A stretch of DNA of 64,000 bases from Carettochelys insculpta (GCF_033958435.1 NC_134161.1:15562001-15626000), one strand, 5' to 3'; positions 43,049 to 55,435 are shown, numbered from the stretch's first letter. The notes: a model not told the origin generated them from the letters alone. Translations and numbers: made by a program.

Positions 43049-43490
43049 GGCTACATCTACACTACAGAGATCTTTCAAAAGAAGCCCTGCTGGAAGATAA
43101 CTTCGGAAAGAACTTCTTTCAAAAGATCATGTCCACACACAAAAAAAGCAGACTGGAAGAGCGATCTGCTCTTGCAAAAGAAAGCATCCACATAGTCCAA
43201 CTCCTTCAAAAGAATGGGCCAGGGGTCAAAATATCAGGCCCCATGAGGACTGTTCTTTTGAAAAAAGGGCACGTGGAATGTCTACATGTTTTCTTTCAAA
43301 AGCAGCTTTTGAAAGGGGGTGTTTTTTTTCTGAAATGGGAAAGGAGGAGCGATTGCGAAAGGAGCACTGCATTCTTGCGATTTACTTTCAAAAGAGCACT
43401 TTGTGTGTGTACATGCTCCATAGGATCTATCGAAAGAGCCCCCTTCTCTTCAACAATCTTTAGCAAGAACTCACTCGTGTAGAGACAGCC
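43049..43490. mobile_element. Harbinger-like MITE, TTTCAAAAG family, copy 2
   Basis: 442 bp. The left end is GGCTACATCTACACTACAGA. The right end reverse complemented is GGCTGTCTCTACACGAGTGA. TTA precedes the element and TCA follows, probably one mutated duplication. The interior repeats CTTTCAAAAGA-type palindromes (about 43,071, 43,119, 43,295 and 43,386) and shares ATGGGCCAGG/ACGGGCCAGG and CACACACAAAAAA with the 2,855 copy. The 187-residue open frame across it has no transposase motif. Confidence 0.8.
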
Positions 43491-44945
43491 TCAGAGTGTC
43501 GAAGCCAAAGGGCGTCTGTCTGTCTGTCTGTCTCACTCACATACACACACGCAGTTTTGGCTTGTTTACTGCACCTTTTCTTTTTGTGCTGCACATGTGA
43601 CAAGTTCCTTTTCAATGCATGTGGAATCTGGGCTGGATCTGAGGCGAGTTCTGGAGCTGTCCTTTTCTGAGCGTGCTTAGATTTCCCCCAAATCGGTTGC
43701 CAGTTCTAGGGACAGGTGAAATCCTAGCCCCCATTAAGGCAGAAGGAGTTTTGCCAGTGACTTCAGTGGGGATAGGATTTCATCCCTGAGCCTATGTGCT
43801 GTCCTAAGGATAGGATCCAACTCCCAGTGGAAAGGATCCCGCTGACTGTGCTGGGAGTGGAAGGCCCAGTTCTGAGCTGTGCTCACGGCTGACTAGTCGC
43901 AGGAGTGCTAGTGGACAGGCTGGTCGTTCAGATGATACCCGTCTCATGCCCCAGTACGTGAACTGTGAGATTCCACGGCCCCAATTCTTTTTGCGCTCAT
44001 GCTGGTGTAAATGAGGAGCAAGTGCACAGAAATGAATGAAGCCAGTGGTGGTCTCCCTCTGCTTCTACACCGGTGTAACTCCCTTGACTAGCTCCTGATT
44101 TGCACAGCTGTGGGAGGAGAATCAGGCTCAGTGAGTGGCCTGCATGGCTGGTGATTTGTGCTTTGCAGGCAGCATTGCTCATCTTTTCAACCAGGCTGCA
44201 CTCAGTGCTGGGGCTGCTGCCTCCTTCCCGTTTCACTTTTGCTCTGAGCCTTTAATTCCCTCCACAATTCCAAGCACAGCCGCCCACTGCTTGGGCTGTG
44301 AGACAGGGTTGCTGGGATTTTGCACATTCTGCAGGCCCGCTTCTAGAGCTGTCTGCACTTCACGGAGCCTGTTCCTGAACACAGGTGTGGGGGAGAGATG
44401 CGCCTTGCCCCTCAGAACTGGGTTAAAAATCTCATTTTGTCACTGCAAAGTCACAGAGCTGAAGGCCCTTTCCTGGCCAGGTGGAAGATTGGGATTAGTT
44501 GCCTTTTAAACACCAACATAGCCAAACATTTCCTGTCTCTCCTGGCAGAGCTGGGCATATTCTAGATATCCAGCTTATGGGGGAAGTCTTAGGCTGAGCA
44601 GGTACACATCTGAGGCTTCCCATCTATGTTGCTTTGGGCTTTCCACCTATGGGGTCCTTAACAGAATAGGCCTTTGAGGTCACTCAGGCAGCATACTGCT
44701 CTCCACATGGACCCTTCTCTGGAGGTGGAAGTTCTGCCTTTCCTGCAAAACGTTCCCATCCCCTATTTCCTGTTCAGCCGGCCCTTTAGATCTTTGGTCT
44801 ACCCCATCATCTTTTTGCATCTGCTGCTACAGCACCTCTTTGGAAGCACTGATGCAATGGGTGTGAGGCATTCTGAGATGTGTTTGAGAATGAAGCACAC
44901 CAGCTGTAGATAGCCAAGCAGAAATAGAGTGGACTTTTGAGGGAA
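43491..44945. other. Unique and ancient repeat sequence; no gene seen
   Basis: (CTGT)n at 43,514-43,534. 43,720-43,790 and 43,990-44,115 carry ancient repeat words (GACTTCAGTGGGGATAGGAT; GGTGTAAATGAGGAGC; ACACCGGTGTAACTCCCTTG). The frames at 44,135-44,509 and 44,674-44,913 have no recognised domain. Confidence 0.4.
43514..43534. repeat. (CTGT)n microsatellite
   Basis: Five CTGT-type units 24 bases beyond a MITE end. Confidence 0.95.
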
Positions 44946-45168
44946 AATCTTAGTGGTTAAAGTATTGGCCTCGTAAACCAGACATTGTAAATTCAGTTCT
45001 TTCTGGGGGCCTCTGATGAATTGCCTGATAACAGCTTTCAAGGATCTAGGGCAGATTAGATATACATCTCTCAGGGAAGGTGCTAGTTCCTTCTGTGAGG
45101 GCAGGGGACTCGGCTTGATGACCTCACAAGGTTCCTTCCAGTTCTATCATTCTAGGAGATTATGGGAT
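44946..45168 (+). mobile_element. tRNA-derived SINE with CR1-like tail, copy 2
   Basis: AGTGGTTAAAGTATTGGCCT and AACCAGACATTGTAAATTCA correspond to tRNA A and B box regions. GGGGGCCTCTGATGAATTGC is the body. The tail is GGTGCTAGTTCCTTCTGTGA, GATGACCTCACAAGGTTCCT and TTCCAGTTCTATCATTCTAG. Same design as 9,775, in a more complete form. Confidence 0.8.
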
Positions 45169-45662
45169 GGAATTACAGAGCTGTTTTAAAAAGAGCCAGG
45201 CACCAAATCCCATTTACACCCTTGGAATAAATTGAAGGACTGAGTAGAGGAATAAACTGTATGTGCCTTTCTGTATCTGTACAACCAGACAATATAAGTC
45301 TTATCCAGACTCCACTGAAGTCAACTGGAGTCTTTCCATTGTCTTCAATGGGTTTTGGAGCAGACCCTGATCTCCTGTATGAGGATATGCTATCCAGATT
45401 TCTATGCCTAACACTGTGTATTTGTGCAAAATTCACACAGGTACACACTCAGCTGATCATGAGAGAGGCTGTGAAATGAGCTCCCTGCTCTGTCAATGCA
45501 AATACCTCAGGAATCAGCAAACCAAACAAGATGTAAATGCCTGTTAGGAAATGCATTGCCTGGTAATTAAAGTTAACTCTGAGGGTGAAGAGAGAAAGAG
45601 GCTGGTAAAGTGGGAGGGATCAATAGGTTAAGTACTGGATGTCGCTCAATCAGATACTCAGC

Positions 45663-45905
45663 ATAGAATCAAGTGCTCCATATTTTACGCATAAAAAATG
45701 GGAAGTGACTCTCAGGGAAGGAGAACTGCAGAAGGGCATCTAGGGGTCATGGTGGACCACAAGCTAAATATGAGTCAACAGTGTGACAGTATTGCAAAAA
45801 AAGCAAATGTGATTCTGGATGCATTAACGGGAGTGTTGTGATCAGGACCTGAGAAGTTATTTGGATATTTCTGGAGGAGAGAGTGCTGGATTAGAGAGGT
45901 TCAAC
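45663..45905 (+). mobile_element. CR1 LINE internal 3' fragment
   Basis: GGTGGACCACAAGCTAAATA, TGAGTCAACAGTGTGACAGT, AAAAAAGCAAATGTGATTCT and GCATTAACGGGAGTGTTGTG correspond to the end of CR1 ORF2 and its 3' region (family protein sequence around VDHKLNMSQQC). It is frameshifted and ends before the 3' terminus. Confidence 0.75.
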
Positions 45906-46330
45906 CCATACCTGTTTCTGCTGCTTTACCCTGATCTCCTGGTAACATGACCCAGCCTACCTCCTGATGCCCTGATTCCCAGTTTGTGTCTTGGCTAGTC
46001 CTCATGCTGTGCCTCTGAGCAAGGTGACTTGTACCCCGAGTGAATTAAATTCAAGGACAGGGGAGGCAGAGTTCAAGTCTGAGGCCATCAGGTAGTGAGA
46101 AGGATTTTATCCCTGACTCACAGTATTGCCCAGTTCTCTGGGTGCCCTATAAAAGGAGGAGGCTCATCTCTCGCTGAAGTATTGAGCACTGGGGGAAGGA
46201 TAAACACTTGGTGGACTACTGGTTTTATCTAGTACATCATGTGGCCAAGTGTATCCCAATCAAATGTCATAATAGACGACAAGACCACAATGGTCCATCG
46301 TATACTTCTATCAAAGAATAAAGCCTAAAT
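45906..46330 (+). mobile_element. Possible solitary LTR
   Basis: TATAAAAGG at 46,148-46,156 and AATAAA at 46,317-46,322 are 161 bases apart on the same strand, a spacing consistent with U3-R of an LTR. No TG...CA borders, target duplication or coding region could be recognised, so it may be chance. Confidence 0.2.
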
Positions 46331-46539
46331 TTATTTTTCTTCTATTCTTACCTATATAATCCACATCTCTTCAATCCTTCCTTTTTGGAGGTGAAGGGGA
46401 GATTGTCTATGAAGGAAAAGTTGCTGAAATCTCAAAGAAAAGATTTGATATTCCACAGGAGGAAGGCAGAACTTTGTCTGCCGTGTTCAACTGCAAAGCC
46501 AAGTGCTGAGCCTGTAAGAAATTCAGTTTAGTTAGTAAT
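46331..46539. other. Unique sequence, nothing recognised
   Basis: Short unique stretch before the AT-rich element. No signal. Confidence 0.3.
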
Positions 46540-46960
46540 GTGCAGCTGCGCTAGTTAGGAGCTTCACATTGCTCATCCACTCATCACGATTAGACTTATT
46601 ATTATTGCTGAAAACGGAGATAGTTGAGAGCTATTAATTCTTTATGAACCTTCCGTCACAATTAATGTCGGCGCTGCACTTTCCCGGCTATTGAGTTATA
46701 AGCTAATGATTCCATATATGTGTTTCGAGTCTTTAGTCAAGTACAAATAATTTGAACTAATTAGCTTATTTAAAAAAAAATCAGGAGGGGGAATGAAAAC
46801 AAATGGAACATGAATGAATTGTGGGATTTCGTATGGAATTAATATCTCTCTAATACACATGGATTTGGCAAATTCATTATGTGTCTATAATCAGACCTGA
46901 TGAATTACCTAGCTAATTCAGGAGTAATTAGGCATGAGCTACCAACGCTCATTTCTAAAG
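46540..46960. promoter_or_regulatory. Candidate conserved non-coding (enhancer-like) element
   Basis: About 420 bases are AT-rich, non-repetitive and free of mobile-element words. They hold many homeodomain-type cores: AACTAATTAGC, TAGCTAATTC, GGAGTAATTAGGC, GAATTAATAT, GAGCTATTAATTC and CACAATTAATG. That texture is typical of deeply conserved developmental enhancers in vertebrates. No coding frame. Function is inferred from composition and motif clustering only. Confidence 0.35.
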
Positions 46961-48130
46961 GGTGACCATAGCAGTAGAGTTTGCCCAAAAGACTCAATTA
47001 TGATCTCCAAGGCTGCAGGAAGCACTACAGTGTGTCTTGTAAAAACGGCCACTGTTCACCTCAGCTCTGGATGCTTTTAAGAAGAGCCTCTGTGATTTGT
47101 GACTGTGCCCAATCCCATTTCCAGTCTCCAAACATGCTCCAGTGTGGCTGACCAGTGCTGTGATATGTTGGGTGATGTCCTTCTTGGAACAGTTGGTTGT
47201 GGAAACCTACTCACACCTGTAAGGTGCTCACATGAAGTTCAAATGGAGGTGTCTCATCTAAATGCTCACCCTCACGAGTACATTTTCCACAGTGGAGTCC
47301 GGAATTACTTTGCTTTTCACCATCCTTTAGTTACTCTGTATCTTTTAACTTAGTCTTTCCTTTTTTGACTAGGTATAGATCAATCAATATCTATGAAAAT
47401 TGTCTTCTGGCTTTTGTGCAGCTTCTCATCACTGTCATATCTGAATGCCTTCCGTGCAAAATCTATCTGACTCTGAATCCTTCCTGCTCTGTGAGATGCC
47501 ACTTTGCACACAAACATGGCTCTGCCTCCCTGAGTATTGTGCTGTGTGCCAGAATGACTCCCTTGTTTATGTCACTTTCCCTTTGACTGGCAGGAGTTAA
47601 AGGCCCCACTGGCATAGGCCATTCTTATCCTTAACTAATCACAGCTAACTTAATGTAACAAAGTTTTAAAGCAGAAAAGTCAAACGTGTGGAGTTCAGTT
47701 GTCCAGTTGTTATGTCTCCTCTGGTGCAAGAAGCCAGTACGCAGCTTGTGCACCAAAGAAGTCCCCTGGATGAAATCATTAAGAAGTAAATAGTAATTAA
47801 AGGCATTCACTAGAAGCATGGAAGCGAACAGCTCTGGAATCAAGGTTTCATAACTGAGCCCCAGAGGATGCAGCATTTTGTATTTATTTCCATGCCTGAT
47901 GTTTTATGCCCATAGAAACCTTCTCGTAAAGACATTACAGGATTTCAGTGGCCCACACAGCTTGCAGAAGAAGTTTGTTTGTGACACGGTTGTGATTCTG
48001 GTGTTGTCAGGCAATGGTTCCATGTGGGGCTTTCATTCTGCTTCATGATGAGGCAAATCGAAACCCAAGAGCTGGCCTCAAACTGCTGGGCACTGAGCTA
48101 AGTTACCGGGTCGGTGGAGATCAGCCGAAG
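46961..48130. other. Unique sequence, no gene seen
   Basis: Frames at 47,099-47,586 and 47,631-47,876 have no recognisable domain, and no splice-flanked exon is visible. Confidence 0.35.
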
Positions 48131-49080
48131 GGATACAGCCTCTAGGTCAGGGCCAGATCCAGCCTGCCTAAGCTCCAGATATGGCCAAGGGAGTCAGTGG
48201 TGAGCCTCAAGCAGAATCCCTGCCTCCCATGCCCAGAAAAGGGGCTGTGGGGCCCTGTCTGCCTTGCAGCAGTTGTGAGCCGAGGGAGGAGAAAGTTCAC
48301 ATGCTGCCCCTGCCCACCCCAGCACACCCTACTGGCTGGTTTCTGGCAGATGGGAGTTTCCTATTAGAAGGACAGGTAGCGCACAAAGCCTTCTCCCCAC
48401 AGGCTCCTGACTATTTAGAGAGCACGTGGCCCCTGCCTAAGAAACCTGCTGGGCTGCAGGCTGGAAGTCACACAGATAAGCCTCCCAACCCGAGCCTGCC
48501 TCTGGCACCCCAGCCCCTCCCTTCTTCCAATCCTGTGCTCACCTCCTGTACCCATACGCCACATAACCCAGCCCTCTGCCCCCTCCTGTACACATACCCT
48601 CCCCCAGACCCTGCACCTCAGTCCCCTGCCCCAGGTCACAGACACCTCCTACTCTAGGTCAGAACCCAAATCATGTATCCCCTGTTGCCTTCCACAGGTC
48701 ACAACTGCCTCCTGCACCCAAGTACCCTCCCAGACCCCCCATCCCCTCCTGCACTTCAGTCCCTTGCTCCAACCTCCCTTTTGCACCCAACCTCCATCCC
48801 AGACCTCGCACCTGCTCCCTTAACATCACGGAAGAGTGCAGCCCTTGTCCACTTCCCAAATTCTTGGAGTGCCCCCCTTCCCCACCCCAGGCAGTATGTG
48901 TTCTCCTACCGCCCTCTGCACACACAGCTGAGGAGGGAGAGGAAGAGATATGTGGGTGCAGGGCTTCTGGCCCACCGGTGCTCCCTCCCATACTGTGGAT
49001 GGAGTCACCATAATGCTTAATCCAAAGATCTCTGAGGGTATCACCATCAACTTCAAGGGACTTTGCATCAGGCCCACAAA
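48131..49080. repeat. Interspersed repeat remnant with C-rich degenerate array
   Basis: 48,480-48,830 is a degenerate array of CCCTCCTGYACC, CCCCAGACCCTGCACCTCAG and CCCTGCCCC words like 15,395-15,700. The segment before it (48,131-48,470, ATCCAGCCTGCCTAAGCTCC onward) may be the rest of the same hAT-like element. Open frames on both strands result from composition. On the minus strand G-runs could form quadruplexes. Confidence 0.45.
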
Positions 49081-52000
49081 TACATGTGAGACCTATGGTG
49101 TACAAGAGTCTGTACTGTGTGCGTAACAGCCTGATCTTCCCTTGTGTCAGAACACGTGATGGGATAGCAAATAAAACAAAGTGCTCACAGCATGTACTCT
49201 TCTGTCTTAGGCCCCAGCCTTACACCTTTGCCCGCATGGGTCCCTCCAGCTCCAGGGTCAGGATCTCTAAGCTCTTGACATGCTGTGTTTACATCTGATG
49301 CATTGTCTGTAATGAAAATACAATACTGCCTCTACAGTACACTGACCAACGAAGAGCAAACAGCAGCTGTTACTTAATATTTGGTGAAGATGGAGTATTG
49401 AAAATTAGCATGAGTTAAAGCATTAATAGGAAACAGAACATGCTGCGCGCCTGTAGAATTTTATGAAGCAGAGTGCAAGGTAAATGAAATTATAAAAAAA
49501 GGGAGACAATTAAATTATCTTGTAGGCATAGTACTAAAATTTGGAATAACTGCCTAATCAATATGCTGTTACAAAATACAACAATGCAACATTAAAGGTG
49601 GGGGGAAATGGGCAGTTTTAGCAGACTAAGTGAGTTGCGGAGTAGGGCATTTAGGCAGATATCCCTGAAAGGGTATTATTAACATTCAAATGATATTTGT
49701 TACAGTAGAGATGAGTCAAGCCCCAGTGGTTCTGGATTCAAGGCCTGTAAGAACAGGCAACATTTTACAATTTCCCAGTTTCCTTTGCTTATTTTTTACT
49801 TTCAAACTCAAATCAGTCTCCGCTTTTGCCCTTTAAATTGTGCTTATACAAGAGGAATAAAAGAAGGAAAAGAGGTCGACCTCTGCCTTCATAGTTCCAA
49901 TGGAAATAACATCATGAAGTTACCTAACACGTACCAATGCTCATACAAAAAAATAATAAAACAGACTCTATATTGGAAATGTGCCTGCAGCAATTCATAC
50001 CCACCCCAGCACTGCAAAACGAAGGAGTTGGTTCAGAAAAACTTTCAAAAAATCAGGAGCTTTTCTAGATTATCTGAAGCAATAGAGTTTCCTTCCATTA
50101 CCTTGTGCTCTTCCATGCTGACACCCAGATTAGCCTTCCATTTGGTATTCTCTTTTTGTAGACAGGTATCTTCCAAAGACAGGTGGGGGGAATCCACACT
50201 TCTCAGTGTCCTATCAGTGTCCTATCACCCCTTGCCCACAGGGGACCCCCAAAATTTCAGTCTCCGAATTGTATCAGAAAATTTGTAGATGTTTCTGAGG
50301 GGAAATGTAAGGCCACATTCTCTGCCACAGTTATGTGGCCCAGCTCCATTGAAGTCACATTATCTGGTCACACTGGAGAAAGAGCTAGTTCTTCTTTGTT
50401 GGTATTAAGACATGTATTTGTCATTTGAAAAGAAATCAAAAAATTGTTTTCAGTAGCTTTGTGTCCATGCGTCCAGGTGACAGTCTCTGGCTGCGACTGG
50501 CGCTAGGCTTTTATATTTTTAAAGTCTATTTTTCATATCCTGCCCCATTTTCTATGGGCCTTTACTTGGAGAGATTCCTTGTGCTGCTAGGCAGAGGGGT
50601 GGACCCTGAGGGAGAGCTCAGCACAGCTGAAGGTGGGGAGTAAGGGTTGGTTTGCATGCTTCTGGCTATCAGCTGTCTGGCTGCTGATCTGTCACGCCTG
50701 GATCTGGACAGCCCAGCTCTTTTTTTCCACAAACAGCAGAGCAGCTGCTACCACAGCTCTAAGCCAGTTGGAGATTCTTCTTCACAGGGGGAATTCTTCT
50801 GTGGATGGGCCTCCTGGATTTAAAGCATGGGCTGTAGCAATCTATATTTGGCCCGCTCCCAGCACACCTGAGTTCAAGGCCAGTAACCACAGTCTATTAT
50901 CCCAGCCATGGAACAGTCCTTGTATGTTTTCTAGGGTGCAATGGAATTAAGTGAAAAGCTGGAGGTAAAGTGGAATTGATTCCCTTGGGTGAGCTCGGTT
51001 ACATTATGGGATGCTTTGCCCAGGGCATAGAAATCCCCCCCATCCAGGGGATAAGGCATCTAACCCTAAACAGAATGAAGGAATAGGCAGGAGAATGGGC
51101 CTGACTCTCTTCTTAGTAGCTGTGCTCCAGGGGTTCCCTGGCATCGCTCTGATTTACACCTTTGTCAGAGAAGAATGAGGCCCACTGTATGGAAGAAGCC
51201 AGCAGCAACCTTGTAGATAAGCAGATGACTGAGAACAGAACTTTTCCATCTCTAGTTTCTGCAAAACAATTGTGATAGCGTCCCAGTGAGAGGAATATGT
51301 TTTGACCTGGGGAAAAATTAGTAATGCCCTTATTTTATTACAGTTCTCAGTTTCATGTAAATGTCCTTTGCTCAGTGACTCATAAAAGCTCGTTAGAAGT
51401 CCTCACAGCCCCAGCCATCAGATGCCCCTTTATGGGGCTTCCATGCATTTTCAGTAGATTCTCTCTCCTTGCCTTGCAAACAAGCCCTCCTGCCCCTGCC
51501 AGAGCTCAGAAAAAAAGGACACATTGTATTTTATGGTTCTGTTGTATTCTTAAAGGATGCAACCACAGTTTGTTTATTTCTAATTCATGGCCTCCTCTCT
51601 TTGGATGAGTCATGACCGGCGAGTTTATTGCATTCCTAACTGCGGTAGTTGTAACTGAGGGGATTGTTGTGGAAGAGTTGCTTTAAGCCAGCCAAAATCC
51701 TAGATTTCCAAATCTCATATGAAAGAAAATTACTTCTGCTCTTAAGCACCACCAGCCTGCCCTTCTGCTGCATCTCCTGTTGCAATGATCAGGGAATGTA
51801 TAGATATCAAAAACATTGATTGTGCAGTGAGGCATGGTGCATTTGCTACTTTATTGCTACATGACACATGCCTGTGTGGGCAGAAAACACCTGCTAGTCA
51901 TGGTAGAATGTACATGGCTTGTGGGGGCTAAATGTTCCTAGGACATCCATTCACTTGTGTCTCCAGGGAAATATAGGGGAGCTCAGGGATTCTTTAAAAA

Positions 52001-53099
52001 GGAAAAGTTAGGTGGTCCCCAAGAGGCTAAAACCCACTGAATCCCTAGCCCAAACCATGCACACCAAGATTCATTCACCTCTCTAGCATTTTCCACTTTC
52101 ATTACCCCGATCTGGAGTGAGACCCTTCTCAGTGACAATGACATGTCCTATCACTGTGAATTAAATCTGCTGTGTATGAAAGTGGGAGTGATGGGGATGA
52201 ATTGAATTTGTATTCACAGGCATGTAAGAGGTGCTTTCTTGGGAGTTCTGCAGTTGTTTTGCACCGGCTGAGAACACACAGCATAGTTACAAATAGAAAG
52301 AAAGGCCCCTGGCCTGACCCCATCTCACCTGCTTAGCTTTATTATACTGAATCGAAAGCATTATCCACTTTATAGTCCGTTAGGTTTTCTTCAAGCACAA
52401 TTAACTAGATCTGGGCAAAGAGCACACAGAGACGATGACTTTTGCTTTGGGCTTTGGGGCTGACTGTTATCTACACAGAGCAAAACCCTAACTCAGAGCT
52501 GGAAGTGGGCACAGGCAGTGCCAGTCATGGCCAGGGCACAAGAAAGAATCATGACACTGTATGTTATTGTGGGTAGCGGTGGCTGGAGTCACCTACTACT
52601 GCTTCATTAAAAACTAATGTATATCCCAACAACACCTCACTGCTGATTGCCACATAGGCATTGGGAGACCTGAAACTCTGGCTGGTTGATTGTGACCCTT
52701 ACAGGCCTTAATTTCCAACCAGGGTGATAGCATGATCCTTCACCTCCTTCGAGCTGGCATTTGAAAAGGATTGATTTGTTTTTTAAGAAGTGTAACTCCC
52801 AGTTCTTCATTCTTTAGCCCTTGGAGCTGGTAGGAGTAGCTATCCCAGCTCTAGAAGTTGCATACGTGATGAAATGAACCACTGAGAACCACCTGCTTAG
52901 AATTGTTTCATGACTTTGGAAAGTCAGGGCCAGTTCTGGGCCGTTCCACGAGACTTGTTATGTGTATTGTGGGAACCCCTCAAGCCGCTAGTCAAGAGTC
53001 AGGCTCCCTCTGTTCTGAACAATATACACACCTGTAACTAGGCCAGTCTCTTCCGTAAAATACTTACACACTAACTGGGGACTTGGGAGCAGAAGCCAG
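49081..53099. other. Mostly unique sequence, no gene seen
   Basis: 49,360-49,700 is AT-rich and unique (AAAATTAGCATGAGTTAAAG, GACAATTAAATTATCTTGTA), a second conserved-element candidate. The 167-residue + frame at 49,785-50,288 matches no domain I know and contains a small direct repeat of CAGTGTCCTAT (about 50,204). 51,140-51,180 has ancient repeat words. Nothing else recognised. Confidence 0.35.
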
Positions 53100-53300
53100 G
53101 AGATTAAGCAACCCATCTGTAAAATAAGGGTAAGGACAGCCCTAGCTGACAGACCACTGTAAGGGTAAAATCACAGTTGGGAGGGGCTGATAGGCCCTAA
53201 ATGGACTTGTCTCTAACATACCTCTCATGATTTTGGCCTGGGAAGGTGAAGTGACTTACCCAAATTCATCTACAAATCCCACAGCAGGGCCAAAAATAGT
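53100..53300. mobile_element. MIR/CORE-SINE remnants
   Basis: CAACCCATCTGTAAAATAAG (53,109, sense) and GTGAAGTGACTTACCCAAAT (53,248, antisense) are MIR core words in opposite orientations, so at least two remnants lie here. Confidence 0.55.
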
Positions 53301-55435
53301 CTCCTCATGGGAGGAACTCTTATGCAGTTATCATCAGTGCCATCACCCCTCCTAAGGAAATGCCTCAAAAGTCATCCAGTCTTTGCCTTTGTTATAGAGG
53401 AGGAAGGCCAGCCAGCAAGCATGCTTTCTAATGCAGAAAATGGGCATTAGCCAACAAGGCCGTTGTCATCCATCACATAAAAATTATTGCTTTCCTTTAT
53501 TTTTGCTGGAAAAAAAGCACAGAAAAGTTCAGAGGTTTTTTTTTTTCCATCATTGGTGTTGGAATTTTTCTTCCATGTTTCAGCTGCAAATGTCCCTTCA
53601 AAACAAAACTGACATTTCCCAGTGAGGAATGAAATAAAATGCACTACGAAAATGGGAACATGTTCTCTCTCATCAGACTGAGTTTCAGTACCATGCGGTA
53701 GCTTAGTAGAAGATGTGAGTGGGACTGTCACAGATCTGAACACCCCAGAGCCTTTAATGACACAAGATCAGAATATATCAAAGCGTGGGTTAGGGCTAGT
53801 GCAGGTACATCTCCTTGATTTGGAATTTATCCTACAGTTCCCTTAGGTCCTGTCATCCCTGCCTGTGAAAACCTTGCCCCAACAGCTGGCTAAATAGGGA
53901 AGACACATAACCATAATATATAAAGAAAGGGGCTGATTTTGCCGGAATTAAAGTCATATAATTCATTATTTGTATGCCTAGAGGCTACCACTAGGTTCAC
54001 ACGCAAGTATCACTGAATCCGTAAGTGTTACGAATTCTAACATGATTATTTGTTTTGTAATTCATACCAGGAAGCACATGATTAATTATTGGCTATTGTT
54101 CTGTGTTAAAAAGTTCCAGTACTATGGGACTTAGGAACAACTACACACTGCAAGTAGTGTTATGTGAATGATCTCTGAAACAAACCGGGGAACAAGACAA
54201 CCTCTGGGAATTCTTCACCTAAACTGCTCAGTGAATACTGATGAATAGTTACCACTTTTTGAGAACCTTTGGCTTAGTTCTTTAATTGAAGAAAGGACTA
54301 AATTTGTCGCAAATTACATGTGAAATGAAAAATGTAGTTGACCCTTATTCCATGTGAATGTGCATGCATACACACAGACACATCTTCACCCATCCATCAG
54401 AACATTCAGTTTAAATATAGTCACTTTTACTTTAAAAATTAGAACTTTTCCAATAGAGTACATCTTTGCAAATGAATTCACTGCTAGAAGATCAGCCTCC
54501 ATACTCTACTTTTGTTTTTCTCTATATTATCTATGGAAAGATTATTAACGTCATGTAACACTCAGCTCATAGGTCAAATGTGAGACCTTATTACAAATCT
54601 AGGGTGAATTGCCTGTCCAGTAGCAATGGGCATGACCTTCAATTCCTGCTAGACTAGAAAGAATTCACGCTTCACCCTTCAGACATTCAGAATGTCCTAA
54701 TTACTGTATACACATACACATGCATTAGAACTCCCATATGAGAAAAGTCTAGATTTTATTTCCTGCCTTGCTCTTTCCATTTTACTGTGCAATTCTGCTA
54801 CTACAGGGAAGGATAATTCAACCTGTATCCCCATGCATAATCTTTAGACCTGACCTCTAATGCATTATGATTTCTTTTCCCTTAGCCAGTACAGTACCTT
54901 GTCTGCTTGTTTAAGACAATCACCTGCCAGTCACCTGGAATCAGTTGGAGCTGAAAGTGCAGCATGGGGTCCTGAATTATCTGATTCGGTACAATCATGT
55001 ACTGCTGAGTTCCACAGACCCCCTACAGTGCAGCCTTGATGCACCAAGCACCTGTTAGTCCCCAAATGTACTGTCATTTAAACGTGCGTACCCTGGATAG
55101 CACTGGTACTGCTGCATCTCCTTAGCCTTGCAGGGGTGGACCCTCAACTTGTAGAGTCCTTGCGCTCTGAGAAGCTGAATCTTTAGAGCAACTCCACAGG
55201 AGTAGAACTGTAGAGAGCAAAAGAGGTTTGTTCTGTTTTCCTCCACGCCAGACGACTCAACAGGGCTAAGAGCGCTCACTGATAGACATGAGTCCTACTG
55301 AGCCAATACCCTCAGAAAACCAACCAACATCACCACAAAACAAGCCTTCATTTCTTTGTTTCTTCTGAGGTGAGCCCTGGATGCTTCACCTCAGAGCACT
55401 GCCCTTTTTTGCTGAGGCCAAAGGGCTTAGTTTTA
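53301..55435. other. Unique and old AT-rich sequence; no gene seen
   Basis: 53,465-53,640 is of the old AAATGTTTTGA-type (TCAAAACAAAACTGACATTT). 53,930-54,560 is AT-rich and unique. No exon recognised. Confidence 0.35.

Noticed and set aside
42919..43482. 187-residue frame
   Set aside because: It runs over a MITE and shows no transposase motif.
46148..46156. TATAAAAGG as a host core promoter
   Set aside because: No downstream exon or CpG island; an LTR or chance match is simpler.
48181..49105. Proline-rich frames of 144-158 residues
   Set aside because: Open because of the C-rich degenerate array; both strands are open and no domain is seen.
49785..50288. 167-residue frame as a possible gene
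   Set aside because: No recognisable domain, no splice context and ordinary non-coding composition; length alone is not enough in 64 kb.
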